From: Cycloclasticus pugetii PS-1
Lineage (GTDB): Bacteria > Pseudomonadota > Gammaproteobacteria > Methylococcales > Cycloclasticaceae
Direction of reading: 5' to 3'
NCBI RefSeq assembly: GCF_000384415.1
Contig: NZ_ARVU01000001.1
Location: 62,001-126,000 of the forward strand
DNA: 64,000 bases
Shown: in pieces, positions 28,971-38,903 of the stretch
How the letters are laid out: every line of letters begins with the position of its first letter
Position numbering within the stretch: position 1 is the stretch's first letter
The notes under the pieces: generated by a model
What the model saw: the letters and a program-made list of their open reading frames with translations, nothing else
Databases searched by the model: none
Told to the model about the DNA's origin: nothing
Position numbers and translations under genes: made by a program

Positions 28971-30026
28971 CTGTCCGTAGGGCCTGAATATTTTCAGGCC
29001 CTTGTTTTTAGTTGGTTTGAGTTGCACGGCAGAAAGAGTTTACCTTGGCAATTACCGCCAGAGTCCTACCGTGTTTGGTTGTCTGAGATCATGTTGCAAC
29101 AAACCCAGGTAACAACGGTTATACCGTATTTTGAGCGATTTATTCAGCACTTCCCATGCGTTGAAGCGTTAGCAAAAGCGCCATTAGATGATGTGCTGCA
29201 TTATTGGTCAGGTCTTGGGTATTATGCACGGGCAAGAAACCTTCACAAAACAGCAGGCATCATTGCTAATCAGTATGGGGGGCGTTTTCCTCAAACGCTC
29301 GCTGAGCTTGTTGAGTTGCCGGGTATCGGGCGCTCTACGGCTGGGGCGATAGCAAGCTTATCAATGGGGCAGTCAGAAGCGATACTTGATGGCAATGTGA
29401 AACGCGTGCTCTGTCGTTTTTTTGCGATACAGGGCTGGTCTGGGAATAGTGCCATTTTAAAGCGTCTATGGGCTATTTCAGAGCAGTTAACACCTAAGCA
29501 TAAGGCTGGTAACTATAATCAGGCCATGATGGATTTGGGCGCAACGGTTTGTAAGCGTTCAAACCCCGACTGCCCGCAGTGCCCATTAAAGGAGGACTGT
29601 TTGGCACTAAAGAAAAACTTAGTTTCAGAATTACCGACACCAAAAAAACGAATGAGTTTACCGGTTAAAAAGCGGTACTGGTTAGTCTTTAAAAATGCTC
29701 AGACGGTTTTACTCAATCAACGACCGCCAACAGGATTATGGGGTGGGCTATGGGCTTTTCCAGAATTTGAAACGTATGACCAACTGGTTGAGTGGTGTGA
29801 AAAAAATGACACTGACATAACTGGGGCGAAAACAATAGCGGAAAAACGTCATACATTTTCTCATTATCATTTGGATTACACGCCTATTGTTTGCTCGACG
29901 CCAGCGGTTAGCTCGAAAGTTGCAGAAGATAATAGATCTAGCTGGTATGAAATAAACAGCCGTGTGAAAATAGGTCTCCCAAAGCCGGTGAGTGAATTAA
30001 TTTCCCAGCTAACGAATGAATCATAA
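28971..30026 (+). CDS. mutY: A/G-specific adenine glycosylase MutY
   Basis: MutY removes adenine mispaired with 8-oxoguanine. Visible are the catalytic glutamate in SEIMLQQTQV, the helix-hairpin-helix ELPGIGRSTAGAI, the catalytic aspartate in LDGNVKRVL, the 4Fe-4S loop C-x6-C-x2-C-x5-C (CKRSNPDCPQCPLKEDC), and a C-terminal NUDIX-like domain with HTFSHYHLDY. The start is unclear. TTG 29022 would give MHGRKSLPWQ and lose the first helix, yet upstream codons encode YFQALVFSWFEL, which matches that helix. Between the in-frame stop at 28929 and TTG 29022 there is no ATG or GTG, so CTG 28971 (351 residues) is used here. The 5' end overlaps a perfect terminator hairpin. Confidence 0.9.
   Translation: MSVGPEYFQALVFSWFELHGRKSLPWQLPPESYRVWLSEIMLQQTQVTTVIPYFERFIQHFPCVEALAKAPLDDVLHYWSGLGYYARARNLHKTAGIIANQYGGRFPQTLAELVELPGIGRSTAGAIASLSMGQSEAILDGNVKRVLCRFFAIQGWSGNSAILKRLWAISEQLTPKHKAGNYNQAMMDLGATVCKRSNPDCPQCPLKEDCLALKKNLVSELPTPKKRMSLPVKKRYWLVFKNAQTVLLNQRPPTGLWGGLWAFPEFETYDQLVEWCEKNDTDITGAKTIAEKRHTFSHYHLDYTPIVCSTPAVSSKVAEDNRSSWYEINSRVKIGLPKPVSELISQLTNES
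28979..29010 (+). terminator. strong hairpin after asmA, inside the mutY 5' end
   Basis: AGGGCCTGAA (28979-28988) pairs perfectly with TTCAGGCCCT (28993-29002) across a TATT loop, followed by TGTTTTTA. It looks like an intrinsic terminator for asmA, but its bases also encode the conserved first helix of MutY in frame. Confidence 0.8.
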
Positions 30027-30039
30027 GAAGGTTAATACT

Positions 30040-30300
30040 ATGTACTGCCAAAAATTAAAACGCGAAGCCGATGCGCTAGAAAAGCCGCCTTTTCCGGGTG
30101 AGCTTGGTGAAAAAATCGTACAAAATATCTCAAAAGAAGCCTGGCAGATGTGGCTAGCGCAACAAACGATGCTTATTAACGAAAATAGACTAACGCCTTT
30201 TGAGCCTGAAGCGCGTGCTTTATTAAAAGCAGAAATGGAGAAATTTTTATTTAGTGATGACGCTCAAGCACCAGAAGGGTACGTTCCGGTCGATAAATAA
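30040..30300 (+). CDS. yggX: Fe(2+)-trafficking / oxidative damage protection protein YggX
   Basis: A small (86-residue) cytosolic protein that protects iron-sulfur enzymes from oxidants. FPGELGEKIVQNISKEAW and WLAQQTMLINENRL are the family signatures, with one N-terminal cysteine in MYCQKLKREAD. The ATG at 30040 is chosen because it gives the usual N-terminus and AAGAAGG lies 8 nt upstream; a longer form from 30016 would overlap mutY. The mutY-yggX pairing links repair of oxidised DNA with protection of Fe-S clusters, of which MutY holds one. Confidence 0.96.
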   Translation: MYCQKLKREADALEKPPFPGELGEKIVQNISKEAWQMWLAQQTMLINENRLTPFEPEARALLKAEMEKFLFSDDAQAPEGYVPVDK

Positions 30301-30368
30301 GGTCATTTCTAACATCTTTCTTGACTAAAGTTGCCTGCCGCTGTTTAATACGCGACCACATCTTAGAT

Positions 30369-30444
30369 GCCCAGATAGCTCAGTCGGTAGAGCAGTGGAC
30401 TGAAAATCCTCGTGTCGATGGTTCGAATCCGTCTCTGGGCACCA
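30369..30444 (+). tRNA. tRNA-Phe (GAA)
   Basis: A 76-nt cloverleaf: acceptor GCCCAGA pairs with TCTGGGC, followed by encoded ACCA. The D loop is AGCTCAGTCGGTAGAGC, the anticodon GAA lies at 30402-30404 within CTGAAAATC, and the T arm contains GGTTCGAATCC. It follows yggX, as in related genera. Confidence 0.98.
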
Positions 30445-30452
30445 TTTGTTAT

Positions 30453-30487
30453 AAAGCCTCAGCTACTATGTAGTTGGGGTTTTTTTA
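30453..30487 (+). terminator. terminator after tRNA-Phe
   Basis: AAAGCCTCAGCTAC pairs, with two or three wobbles, with GTAGTTGGGGTTT, followed by a run of T. It begins 9 nt after the tRNA. Confidence 0.75.
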
Positions 30488-31120
30488 TTTCACTAGGACG
30501 CCATTATTTTACTTAGTTGGTCGGTGGTCTCGTTCTCTCATCTAAGTGGTAGCTTCTCATTTGAGCCTTTTTTGAATTGGCGACGTTGTTTATACCTCCA
30601 CGAGGTGTTCATTTTGCCATGCGAGTTTCTAACGTTATGCGAGCTATCCTTCGAGCCATGTATGGCGGTTGAAGAAAGCTCTATGTGAAAAGCTCCCCTT
30701 CATGGCTGTTAGGTGTAGCTGGGTTATTTACTCTTGCTTCTTTAGTTCGTTTATAGGCTCATAGGTATATGGGGCGGGGGAACGGGCTAAGTATATTGAC
30801 CACCACATATATTAATGACTCCCTTTAGCTGACTGAGAAGCAAATCCACCTGTTGGCTACTGAAAGTAATTTCCGAGGAGCAGCAATATAAGAGATGTAG
30901 AGTATCTTAAGTAGTTCAATAATGTTGCCTGAGTTGAGTAAGTAAAAGTTGGTTACAGGGCAGCATTTAGCCAAAAACCACTACTAAGTCACAGAAAAAT
31001 TACACCCTTTGATTGTATAGTTGCCTTGACTGAGAGAGAAGGATGACTCAGCTAAATTAACTAAAAATAATCAATATATTTTTTAATTGAAAGTTTTTAA
31101 TTACTAACGAAATATTAATC
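30488..31120. other. gene-poor stretch between tRNA-Phe and autotransporter
   Basis: About 630 nt with no convincing open reading frame on either strand. A short palindrome GCCATGTATGGC lies near 30656, but no integrase fragment, attachment repeat of the tRNA end, CRISPR or riboswitch-like structure was recognised. It may be the worn edge of an inserted region, but nothing in the sequence proves this. Confidence 0.5.
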
Positions 31121-31133
31121 AGGGAGGTACATT

Positions 31134-34049
31134 TTGTTGTTTGCGCGTAATTCAGGAATTTTTCATATTTGTTACTTACATTATTTATTTACAAGCCTTC
31201 ATATAAGGAAAATTAAAACAAAAATATTATTATCATTTGTTCTATTAGGCATATTATCAACGGGACATACAGAAATCTTTACTGCTTCTAATCAACAAGA
31301 ACTTTATTCGGCAATAGAGGCCGCTAAACTCAGTTCTGACGAAGAATCGTTGATCACCTTGATGGATGGGTTTGTTATCAGCGATCCGTTTCCAGGCGTT
31401 TCTTCTAAAAACATAACCATAGATACGGCTGTGCATTCGCTCTCTTTTTCAGCAGACTCTGTATTTAATATAGATACTAATGGGGTGCTGACACTGCTTG
31501 GTAATATTGATGGCGGTGATAGTATTTTTGATAAAAATGGAAATGGTGAACTGGTTCTAAATGTGACCGGTTCAGATATCAACCGGATTAGCTCACTTGA
31601 AGGTGATATCGTTGTGAGCGGTGGAGGTGAGCTGAGAATAATAAACCCGTTATCTGAAACGAACGGTATAGTAAATATTGGGTTGTTGTCGAATAAAGTA
31701 GCTAGTTTAACGGTAACAGGCGGAGGAACGCGGCTCTTAGCAGAGGGGCCTGATGGCTTAGATATGAGCCAAGGTAGTGGTTCTAATTCTACACTCACTA
31801 TTCGAGAGGGTGCATATTTTGGTATTGAAAACGCTGTAAGAATACATAGGACTGGTTATCAAAATTCTACAGCGACTTTGAATATAATTGGCCAAGGGTC
31901 TTTGTTGGAGACTTCTGCCATCGGCTTTTTTAACGGACAAAGTGCCGTTAATTTATTGGATGGTGGTCAATTGCGCTCCAGCGGTTCTTCACATTTGGGC
32001 GGGTTTTATGCGGGAAGGATGCCTGATGCAGAAGGCATTGCTGTGGTGTCAGGCCAAAATTCAAGTTGGACCTCTGATACTTTCTATATGTATCGTGGTT
32101 CTCTTAGTATTCTTGATGGGGGCGTAGTATCTGCATCAACACTAAATATTGGAACTCGTGGATTTGCTGTGCCTAACTTCGATGTTCTTGTTTCAGGACA
32201 AGGATCATCATTGATGGCGAATACGATGGCATTAGGTACTACAGGAACAGGTGTTTTGACGATTTCTAACAATGGTGCCGTTATTGTAGATGAGGGTGCA
32301 TCTCCATTTGTTTTAGGGGGTGCAAACGCTAATAGCAATGCCATTTTGAATATTGGGGGCGGAGTGGGTAACAGTCCACTTTTGGCCGGTTCTCTTGAAG
32401 CATCAGAAGTTTTGCTCGACTCAAAAGCAAGGATAAACTTTAACCACCTTGAAGCTGATTACAGTTTTGATACTGCAATCACTGGTGCTGGGGCGATTAA
32501 TCAAGTGGCGGGTCGTACAATTTTTACTAACGATCAAACTGGTTTCACTGGTTTAACTAGCGTTGAAGGTGGTGTATTGGAAGTCAACAGTATTCTTGGT
32601 GGAACAATGAAGGTAAATGGAGGTCGTTTACATGGCTCTGGCTCTGTTGGGGATGTCACCCATGAAGCTGGCGCTATCATTGCTCCGGGTAATTCCATTG
32701 GTACGCTCACCATTAACGGGGATTATGTTGGTAATGGTGGAGAAATTGAAATTGAATCTGTATTAGGTGATGATAATTCGGCGACGGATTTACTCAGCAT
32801 AACAGGGAATACTTCAGGTGCCGCAAAGGTTGTGGTTAACAATCTTGAGGGGGCGGGTGCTGCCACACAAGAAGGCATTCGAATTATTTCGGTTGGTGGT
32901 GTTTCTGATGGCAGTTTCACGCTGCAAGGCGATTATGAATACGAGGGAGAGGAGGCCGTTGTTGGTGGTGCTTACGCTTATCGTTTATATAAAAATGATG
33001 TCAGTACAAACAGTGATGGTGATTGGTATCTCCGTTCTTCTCTTTTACCTAATTCAGAAAAGCAAGCTAGGCCACTTTATCAGGCCGGCGCACCGGTATA
33101 TGAAGCTATGCCTCGTTTCTTATTGGAACTAAACAGGCTCCCGACGTTAAAGCAACGGGTTAGTAGTCGATATTTGAGTCATTATAAAGATAAGGTATCA
33201 ACTTACAAGAATACAGGCGAGCAGGCAAATCAACTCCGTCATAATGCTGGCCTTTGGGCACGCTTTGTGGCATCAAATGATCGTATGAGCCCTAAATCGT
33301 CAACTAGCGGGACGAAACTAAATTCCGATTTATGGAAAATGCAGTTAGGGCTAGACGGCAAGCTGCCAGGTATTAGTGAAGGCGAGCTGATTGCTGGTTT
33401 TACTGCCCACCTTGGAGCGGCATCAGCTGATATGCGTTCTCAATATGGTAACGGCGCTATCGACACAAATGCATATGGTGTTGGTACAACATTAACTTTG
33501 TATCAAGAAAGTGGGCTCTATATTGATGGTCAAGCGCAAATGAGTTGGTTCCGTAATGACCTATCTTCCAAAACGATGTCACGTAATCTTGCAAATAATG
33601 TAGACGGATTTGGTTATAGTTTGGGGGTCGAAACGGGTTTTCGGTACGAGTTAAACCCCAAATGGAGCCTGGTCCCACAGTCACAACTTACCTATACCAC
33701 TGTGGATTTTGATAATTTTGAAGATGTGTTTGAAGCCAATGTTTCACTCGAAAAAGCAGAGAGCTTAAAAGGTAGGCTCGGATTAGAGGTTGGGTATGGG
33801 CCTGAAAAAAACCAGTACATTTACAGTATTACAAGTTTGACATATGAGTTTATTGACGAAACATCAGTATCAGTATCTGGCACAAAATTTAACTCCGAGG
33901 ACCGACGCTTAGGTGCTGAGGTAGGCATTGGAGCGAATTACAGCGAGGCAGAAGGTAAATACCAACTATATGGTGAAGTGTTGGTCTCATCATCATTTTC
34001 CGGAGAGGTCTCAAGCACTGGAACAGTCGGAGTTATGATTCCCTTCTGA
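31134..34049 (+). CDS. autotransporter (type Va secretion) outer membrane protein
   Basis: The 971-residue protein has an extended signal region (KTKILLSFVLLGILSTGHTEI, about 29-50). A beta-helical passenger rich in Gly, Ser and Asn follows, with repeated strands such as LNIGGGVGNSPLLAGS. The junction HGSGSVGDVTHEAGAIIAPGNSIGTLTINGDY is typical of pertactin-like passengers. The C-terminal beta-barrel of about 270 residues starts near GLWARFVASND and ends in a terminal phenylalanine (GVMIPF), as BamA needs. The start is TTG 31134 or 31137 after AGGGAGGT. No protease or lipase motif is seen in the passenger, so adhesion is a guess. It stands next to a gene-poor stretch after tRNA-Phe. Confidence 0.9.
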   Translation: MLFARNSGIFHICYLHYLFTSLHIRKIKTKILLSFVLLGILSTGHTEIFTASNQQELYSAIEAAKLSSDEESLITLMDGFVISDPFPGVSSKNITIDTAVHSLSFSADSVFNIDTNGVLTLLGNIDGGDSIFDKNGNGELVLNVTGSDINRISSLEGDIVVSGGGELRIINPLSETNGIVNIGLLSNKVASLTVTGGGTRLLAEGPDGLDMSQGSGSNSTLTIREGAYFGIENAVRIHRTGYQNSTATLNIIGQGSLLETSAIGFFNGQSAVNLLDGGQLRSSGSSHLGGFYAGRMPDAEGIAVVSGQNSSWTSDTFYMYRGSLSILDGGVVSASTLNIGTRGFAVPNFDVLVSGQGSSLMANTMALGTTGTGVLTISNNGAVIVDEGASPFVLGGANANSNAILNIGGGVGNSPLLAGSLEASEVLLDSKARINFNHLEADYSFDTAITGAGAINQVAGRTIFTNDQTGFTGLTSVEGGVLEVNSILGGTMKVNGGRLHGSGSVGDVTHEAGAIIAPGNSIGTLTINGDYVGNGGEIEIESVLGDDNSATDLLSITGNTSGAAKVVVNNLEGAGAATQEGIRIISVGGVSDGSFTLQGDYEYEGEEAVVGGAYAYRLYKNDVSTNSDGDWYLRSSLLPNSEKQARPLYQAGAPVYEAMPRFLLELNRLPTLKQRVSSRYLSHYKDKVSTYKNTGEQANQLRHNAGLWARFVASNDRMSPKSSTSGTKLNSDLWKMQLGLDGKLPGISEGELIAGFTAHLGAASADMRSQYGNGAIDTNAYGVGTTLTLYQESGLYIDGQAQMSWFRNDLSSKTMSRNLANNVDGFGYSLGVETGFRYELNPKWSLVPQSQLTYTTVDFDNFEDVFEANVSLEKAESLKGRLGLEVGYGPEKNQYIYSITSLTYEFIDETSVSVSGTKFNSEDRRLGAEVGIGANYSEAEGKYQLYGEVLVSSSFSGEVSSTGTVGVMIPF

Positions 34050-34245
34050 AGAGGTGGATGAGGCTTTATTTCAGAGACTAATCTTTAAGTTGCCAATCGA
34101 GCACACATTGTGCTTTTGAAAAATTGTGTCTATGAGCTGGAAAGCTTGTTTGGGCAGGTATTTTCAATACCATTGTATGAGGTTCATTAAAGGGTTAAAA
34201 GTTTGTTATCATCAGTCGTACATTTAATGCCAAGTGGATATTGTT

Positions 34246-34824
34246 ATGAGAATAAAACAGCTTATTTTACTTATTTCATTATTGTGTTTGTCGCTAGCCG
34301 CGCAAGCAGGTTATCAACTGGATAATACCGCCTCATCACTTTATTTCGTTTCCATTAAGAAAAATACTATTGGCGAAGTGCATAGCTTCGACTCTTTGAG
34401 TGGTTCTGTGGATAACAATGGCGCTGCAAGTGTTACGATTAATTTGGCCAGTGTTAAAACGAATATCGAGATTCGTGATGAGCGTATGAAGTCGTTATTA
34501 TTTGAAACGGCAGCTTTTCCGACAGCTGAAGTGTCTACGAATATAGAGGTGGGCGCGATAACATCCCTAAATATCGGTGAAAGGCTTGTCATGCCAGTGG
34601 CGTTGACACTTAATCTGCATGGGCAGTCAGTGGCGGTGCAAACACAGCTACAAGTGATCGCTGTGAATGGCGGAATATCGGTGAGTACAATTAAGCCAAT
34701 CATGTTGAATGCCATGGATTTTGGCCTAACGGAAGGGGTTAAGGCGTTAATGGAGATTGCAAGCCTTCCCTCTATTGCAACAGCCGTTCCCGTCTCGTTT
34801 AACCTTGTATTTAAAGCGGACTAA
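34246..34824 (+). CDS. YceI family periplasmic protein
   Basis: A secreted 192-residue protein: the signal peptide MRIKQLILLISLLCLSLAAQA is cut before Gly. The rest is a YceI-type lipocalin-like barrel starting YQLDNTASSLYFVSIKKN, with SVTINLASVKTNIEIRDERMKSLLFETAAFPTAEV as the diagnostic stretch (helix and NxxLR-like turn). YceI proteins bind isoprenoid or other lipophilic molecules, and some respond to stress. ATG 34246 is preferred over GTG 34234 because it starts directly at the signal peptide. No obvious partner gene lies beside it. Confidence 0.9.
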   Translation: MRIKQLILLISLLCLSLAAQAGYQLDNTASSLYFVSIKKNTIGEVHSFDSLSGSVDNNGAASVTINLASVKTNIEIRDERMKSLLFETAAFPTAEVSTNIEVGAITSLNIGERLVMPVALTLNLHGQSVAVQTQLQVIAVNGGISVSTIKPIMLNAMDFGLTEGVKALMEIASLPSIATAVPVSFNLVFKAD

Positions 34825-34982
34825 AGTTAGCGCGTAACGTTGAGAGAGTGATGTTGCACGACTGCTGGGCCTGAAAAAGGTGGCTAGTTGAGTAAACTTT
34901 TTTAAAACCACAGGGCTCACGTAAACGTGTTAGAGGCCCTTTAGGTATAATGCCACTTTGCCTAGCGATAGTTTTTATTTAC

Positions 34983-37900
34983 ATGCCTTCATCCATTCGC
35001 GAGATTCGCGCATTAATCCCTAATTGTTTAACCAAAGACCGGCATGCCTTTCGTACGCAGTTAAAAAGAGCGAGTTTAAAACGCTCGCTAGAACAGCAAG
35101 CGCTGCTAGACACGCTGGCTGAAAAAGTAGCAATGTCTATTAGTCAGGTAGAGCTGCGTGAGGGAAGTTGCCCAACAGTGAACTTTCCTGATTTACCGAT
35201 TAGTGAGAGACGGGAGGAAATTTCCAAGCTGATTGATAAGCACCAAGTTATTATTCTTTGTGGTGAAACGGGGTCAGGAAAAACCACCCAATTACCTAAA
35301 ATTTGCTTGGAACTGGGTCGTGGGTTTAAGGGACAAATTGGCCATACACAACCGCGCCGATTAGCCGCGATCAGCGTGGCGCAACGCATAGCTGATGAGC
35401 TGAAGTCAGAGCTAGGGCAAGCGGTTGGTTACAAAATTCGTTTTCAGGGTAAGGAGAATCAACAAACCCTTGTTAAGTTAATGACAGACGGTATTTTGTT
35501 GGCAGAAATTAAGTCGGATCCATTTTTAAGCCAGTACGATACCTTGATATTAGATGAGGCGCACGAACGTAGCTTAAATATTGATTTTCTCTTAGGTTAT
35601 ATGAAATGGCTGCTACCAAAGCGACCAGATTTAAAATTAATTGTTACCTCGGCAACGATTGACCCCGAGCGTTTCTCTAGGCACTTTGATGGCGCACCTA
35701 TTATCAATGTTTCCGGTAGAACCTATCCGGTTGAAATGCGTTATCGGCCAGTCGGTGTCGATTCGCAGCAAGGCGACGAGGATATCGTTCAGGGGATTGT
35801 TAATGCGGCTGATGAATTACATCGCGAGAGAGCGGGTGATATGTTGGTGTTTTTAAGTGGTGAGCGAGAAATTAGAGAGGCGGCAGAAGCGCTTAGGAAA
35901 CATCACCCACCAGGCTACGATATTTTGCCCTTGTATTCACGGCTCAGTAGCAAAGAACAGGCGGCTATTTTTAAGCCGCATAAAAAACCACGTATTGTGC
36001 TGGCGACAAACGTCGCCGAAACTTCATTAACAGTACCGGGTATCCGTTGCGTGATAGATACCGGCTTGGCACGGATCAGTCGCTTTAGTCAGCGGAGCAA
36101 AATACAGCAGCTACCAATAGAAGCTATTTCACAAGCAAGTGCGAATCAACGAAGTGGTCGCTGTGGGCGAGAAGCGGCGGGAATTTGTATTCGCTTGTTT
36201 AGCGAAGATGATTTTAACCAACGGCCTGAATTCACTGAACCTGAAATTTTACGTACCAATCTGGCATCGGTTATTTTGCAAATGAAATCGTTGAGGCTGG
36301 CAGATATTAATCAGTTCCCATTTTTAGAGCCGCCTGCCGACAAAATGATTCGTAGTGGCGTGCGTAGTTTGCATGAACTAGGTGCGCTAGATAAAAATGA
36401 AAAATTAACTCAAATTGGCCGGCGGTTAACGCATTTCCCGCTCGATCCTCAATTTGGCAGGATGTTATTAGCCGCTGAGCAATTTCAATGCTTAGACGAG
36501 GTCTTAACCATAGTGTCGGCCTTGTCGATCCAAGACCCAAGAGAACGGCCTGGTGATAAGGCGAAATATGCCGATGAAAAACATAAAGCGTATCAAAATG
36601 AGAGCTCGGACTTTCTATCCTTTTTAGTGTTATGGCGTGAAATACAACGCCAGAAAAAGACACTATCGAATAATCAGTTCCGTAAATATTGTCGAGAAAA
36701 CTTTCTTGCGTATATGCGAATAAAGGATTGGGAAGATATTCGTCGTCAGCTATTAGATTTAGTGAAAAAAAACTTGGCGTTGAAGATAAACAACACGCAG
36801 GCCGACGATGATGCGATTCATCAGTCTTTATTGGCAGGCTTGGTGACTCGGATTGGTTTTAAACACGAACAAGCTGAATATTTAGGTGCACGGAATTTAA
36901 AATTTTACATTCATCCCGCCTCTACGTTATTCAAGAAGCCGCCAAAATGGTTGATGGCCGCAGAGCAAGTAGAAACAACGCGTGTTTATGGTCGAACGGT
37001 TGCGTCAATAAAACCCGAGTGGATTGAAAAAGCCGCTGGGCATTTGATTAAGCACCATTATTATGAACCGCATTGGTCAAAAAAATCGGCGCAAGGGATG
37101 GTGCATGAACAACTTTTATTGTTTGGTTTAACGATTAGCAAAGGGCGGAAAGTACCGTTGGCTCGAACAGAACCAGAGCAAGCCCGTGACATGTTTATAC
37201 GCCATGGGCTGGTTGATAGAGATATGGTTTGTCATGCGGCGTTCTTTAGAAAAAATGAAAAACTGTTGCAGGAGATTGAGTATGAACAGCAAAAAGGCCG
37301 CCGTGTAGACCTGCTTGTAGATGAGCAAGCCTTGTTTGAGTTTTATGATCAAAAATTGCCAGCGCAAATCAACAGTTTGGCCGCTTTAAATAAGTGGATA
37401 AAAAAGGATGAAAATCAGGCGATTCTTGAATTAACGCCAGAGGATGTTTCTTCGCAAGATGAAACAGCGGTTGATGCGAATAAGTTTCCCGATATGCGTC
37501 TGATAAATGGTGTGCCGATAAAATTGAGTTATCGATTTGAACCAGGCCATGATGAAGATGGTGTTACCGCGCAGATCCCATTGGCACAGCTAAATCAATT
37601 AACCGGTGATGGGTTTGAATGGCTGGTGCCGGGCTTGTACGCGGAAAAACTACAAGCATTGATAAAGGGGTTGCCAAAAAATTTACGTAAACAGTTTGTG
37701 CCTATTTCAAATTCTGTTGAAGCCTGCTTAGAGGAAATGGATTATGCGAATGGGCGTTTGTTAGATAAATTGGCTGCTTTTTTAAATAAACAATTTGGCT
37801 CAACCTTAAAAGCAGCAGATTTTGAATTAGATAAATTATCACCCCACCTGCGAATGAATTTTAATATTTTGGGTAAAAAATCTAAAATTATTGCTGTATC

Positions 37901-38846
37901 TAAAGATTTTAATGCCTTAAAGCGGCAGTATGCTGAGAAGGCAGGTATGCAATTTCAAACGGCGTTAACCAGTGCGTTATCGTCATCGGGTTCAAAAAAT
38001 TGGCAATTTGATGATATCCCCGAACATCAAACGATTCAACATGATGGGCAAGAGCTGAAGGGCTTTCCGGCCTTAGTTGATGAGCAAGGGAGTGTGGGGC
38101 TCACGCTAATGGATTCAGCTGAACAGGCGCAAAAAACTCACCGAAATGGCTTGATACGGTTATTTCGTTTGAAGTTTTCAAAAGAGCTAAAAAAACTAAG
38201 CCGGCAGTCAGCCATCACCACCGCACAGGCGTTTAGTTATCAACAATTGCCATTGCATCCTCATTGCAAACGGAGCCATGGGGAGGATGTTTTCGATGAT
38301 TTGGCCTATCAATTGATTGCTAGTTTTTTTGCTGACCAAGATATTCGTACTGAAGCTGAGTTTGATGCAGCGGCGCAGAAAAATGATATTTCATTGTATG
38401 CAAAAGGCTATGAACTTTCGGAGGTTATTTCGCAGCTTTTGTCTCAATATCAAAAGCTAGCAAAAGAGCTTGAACAGTGGCGTAATGAAAAAGTTATGTA
38501 TGAGGATATTTCTAAGCAATTGTCTTGTTTATGTTTCAACGGGTTTGTTAGGCACGTTTCGGCAGACCAGTTAAGGTTTTACACACGTTATTTAAAAGCA
38601 ATTCAGCTTAGGTTGGAAAAAGCAGGCGGGCAATTACATAAAGACCAAGAAAAAACAAAACAGGCGCAGTATTTTGAAAAGAAGTTTTGGCTGTGGGTGT
38701 CTTCATCAGGCGCAAACCCGGAAAATGAAGCTTTCCGCTGGATGTTAGAAGAATTCAGAATATCGCTGTTTGCCCAGCAAATTAAAACTAGGCAACCTAT
38801 CTCAGAAAAGCGGTTGGAAAAGGCGTGGGCCGCGATGTTGGGCTAA
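34983..38846 (+). CDS. hrpA: ATP-dependent RNA helicase HrpA
   Basis: A DEAH-box helicase of about 1287 residues, close to the E. coli length (1300). In order: GETGSGKTTQLPKI (motif I), ILDEAHERSLNIDF (II), VTSATIDPERF (III), ETSLTVPGIRCVIDTG (V) and ANQRSGRCGREAAG (VI), then the HA2/OB region and the long HrpA-specific C-terminal domain. HrpA acts on mRNA and rescues stalled or collided ribosomes. ATG 34983 is chosen. An ATG at 34950 lies inside a TATAAT (34946-34951) that looks like a -10 box, so it would not be translated. Confidence 0.95.
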   Translation: MPSSIREIRALIPNCLTKDRHAFRTQLKRASLKRSLEQQALLDTLAEKVAMSISQVELREGSCPTVNFPDLPISERREEISKLIDKHQVIILCGETGSGKTTQLPKICLELGRGFKGQIGHTQPRRLAAISVAQRIADELKSELGQAVGYKIRFQGKENQQTLVKLMTDGILLAEIKSDPFLSQYDTLILDEAHERSLNIDFLLGYMKWLLPKRPDLKLIVTSATIDPERFSRHFDGAPIINVSGRTYPVEMRYRPVGVDSQQGDEDIVQGIVNAADELHRERAGDMLVFLSGEREIREAAEALRKHHPPGYDILPLYSRLSSKEQAAIFKPHKKPRIVLATNVAETSLTVPGIRCVIDTGLARISRFSQRSKIQQLPIEAISQASANQRSGRCGREAAGICIRLFSEDDFNQRPEFTEPEILRTNLASVILQMKSLRLADINQFPFLEPPADKMIRSGVRSLHELGALDKNEKLTQIGRRLTHFPLDPQFGRMLLAAEQFQCLDEVLTIVSALSIQDPRERPGDKAKYADEKHKAYQNESSDFLSFLVLWREIQRQKKTLSNNQFRKYCRENFLAYMRIKDWEDIRRQLLDLVKKNLALKINNTQADDDAIHQSLLAGLVTRIGFKHEQAEYLGARNLKFYIHPASTLFKKPPKWLMAAEQVETTRVYGRTVASIKPEWIEKAAGHLIKHHYYEPHWSKKSAQGMVHEQLLLFGLTISKGRKVPLARTEPEQARDMFIRHGLVDRDMVCHAAFFRKNEKLLQEIEYEQQKGRRVDLLVDEQALFEFYDQKLPAQINSLAALNKWIKKDENQAILELTPEDVSSQDETAVDANKFPDMRLINGVPIKLSYRFEPGHDEDGVTAQIPLAQLNQLTGDGFEWLVPGLYAEKLQALIKGLPKNLRKQFVPISNSVEACLEEMDYANGRLLDKLAAFLNKQFGSTLKAADFELDKLSPHLRMNFNILGKKSKIIAVSKDFNALKRQYAEKAGMQFQTALTSALSSSGSKNWQFDDIPEHQTIQHDGQELKGFPALVDEQGSVGLTLMDSAEQAQKTHRNGLIRLFRLKFSKELKKLSRQSAITTAQAFSYQQLPLHPHCKRSHGEDVFDDLAYQLIASFFADQDIRTEAEFDAAAQKNDISLYAKGYELSEVISQLLSQYQKLAKELEQWRNEKVMYEDISKQLSCLCFNGFVRHVSADQLRFYTRYLKAIQLRLEKAGGQLHKDQEKTKQAQYFEKKFWLWVSSSGANPENEAFRWMLEEFRISLFAQQIKTRQPISEKRLEKAWAAMLG

Positions 38847-38903
38847 AGCTAGAGCTAGAGCGCTAAGGGTGATAAGAACGTTAATGATAAATCGTTTTTA
38901 TGA

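Noticed and set aside
30555-30720. GTTATGC and GTTAGGT patches that recall integron attC site ends
   Set aside because: The inner parts do not pair as attC arms do, there is no integrase or cassette gene, and short GTTA motifs are common in AT-rich DNA.
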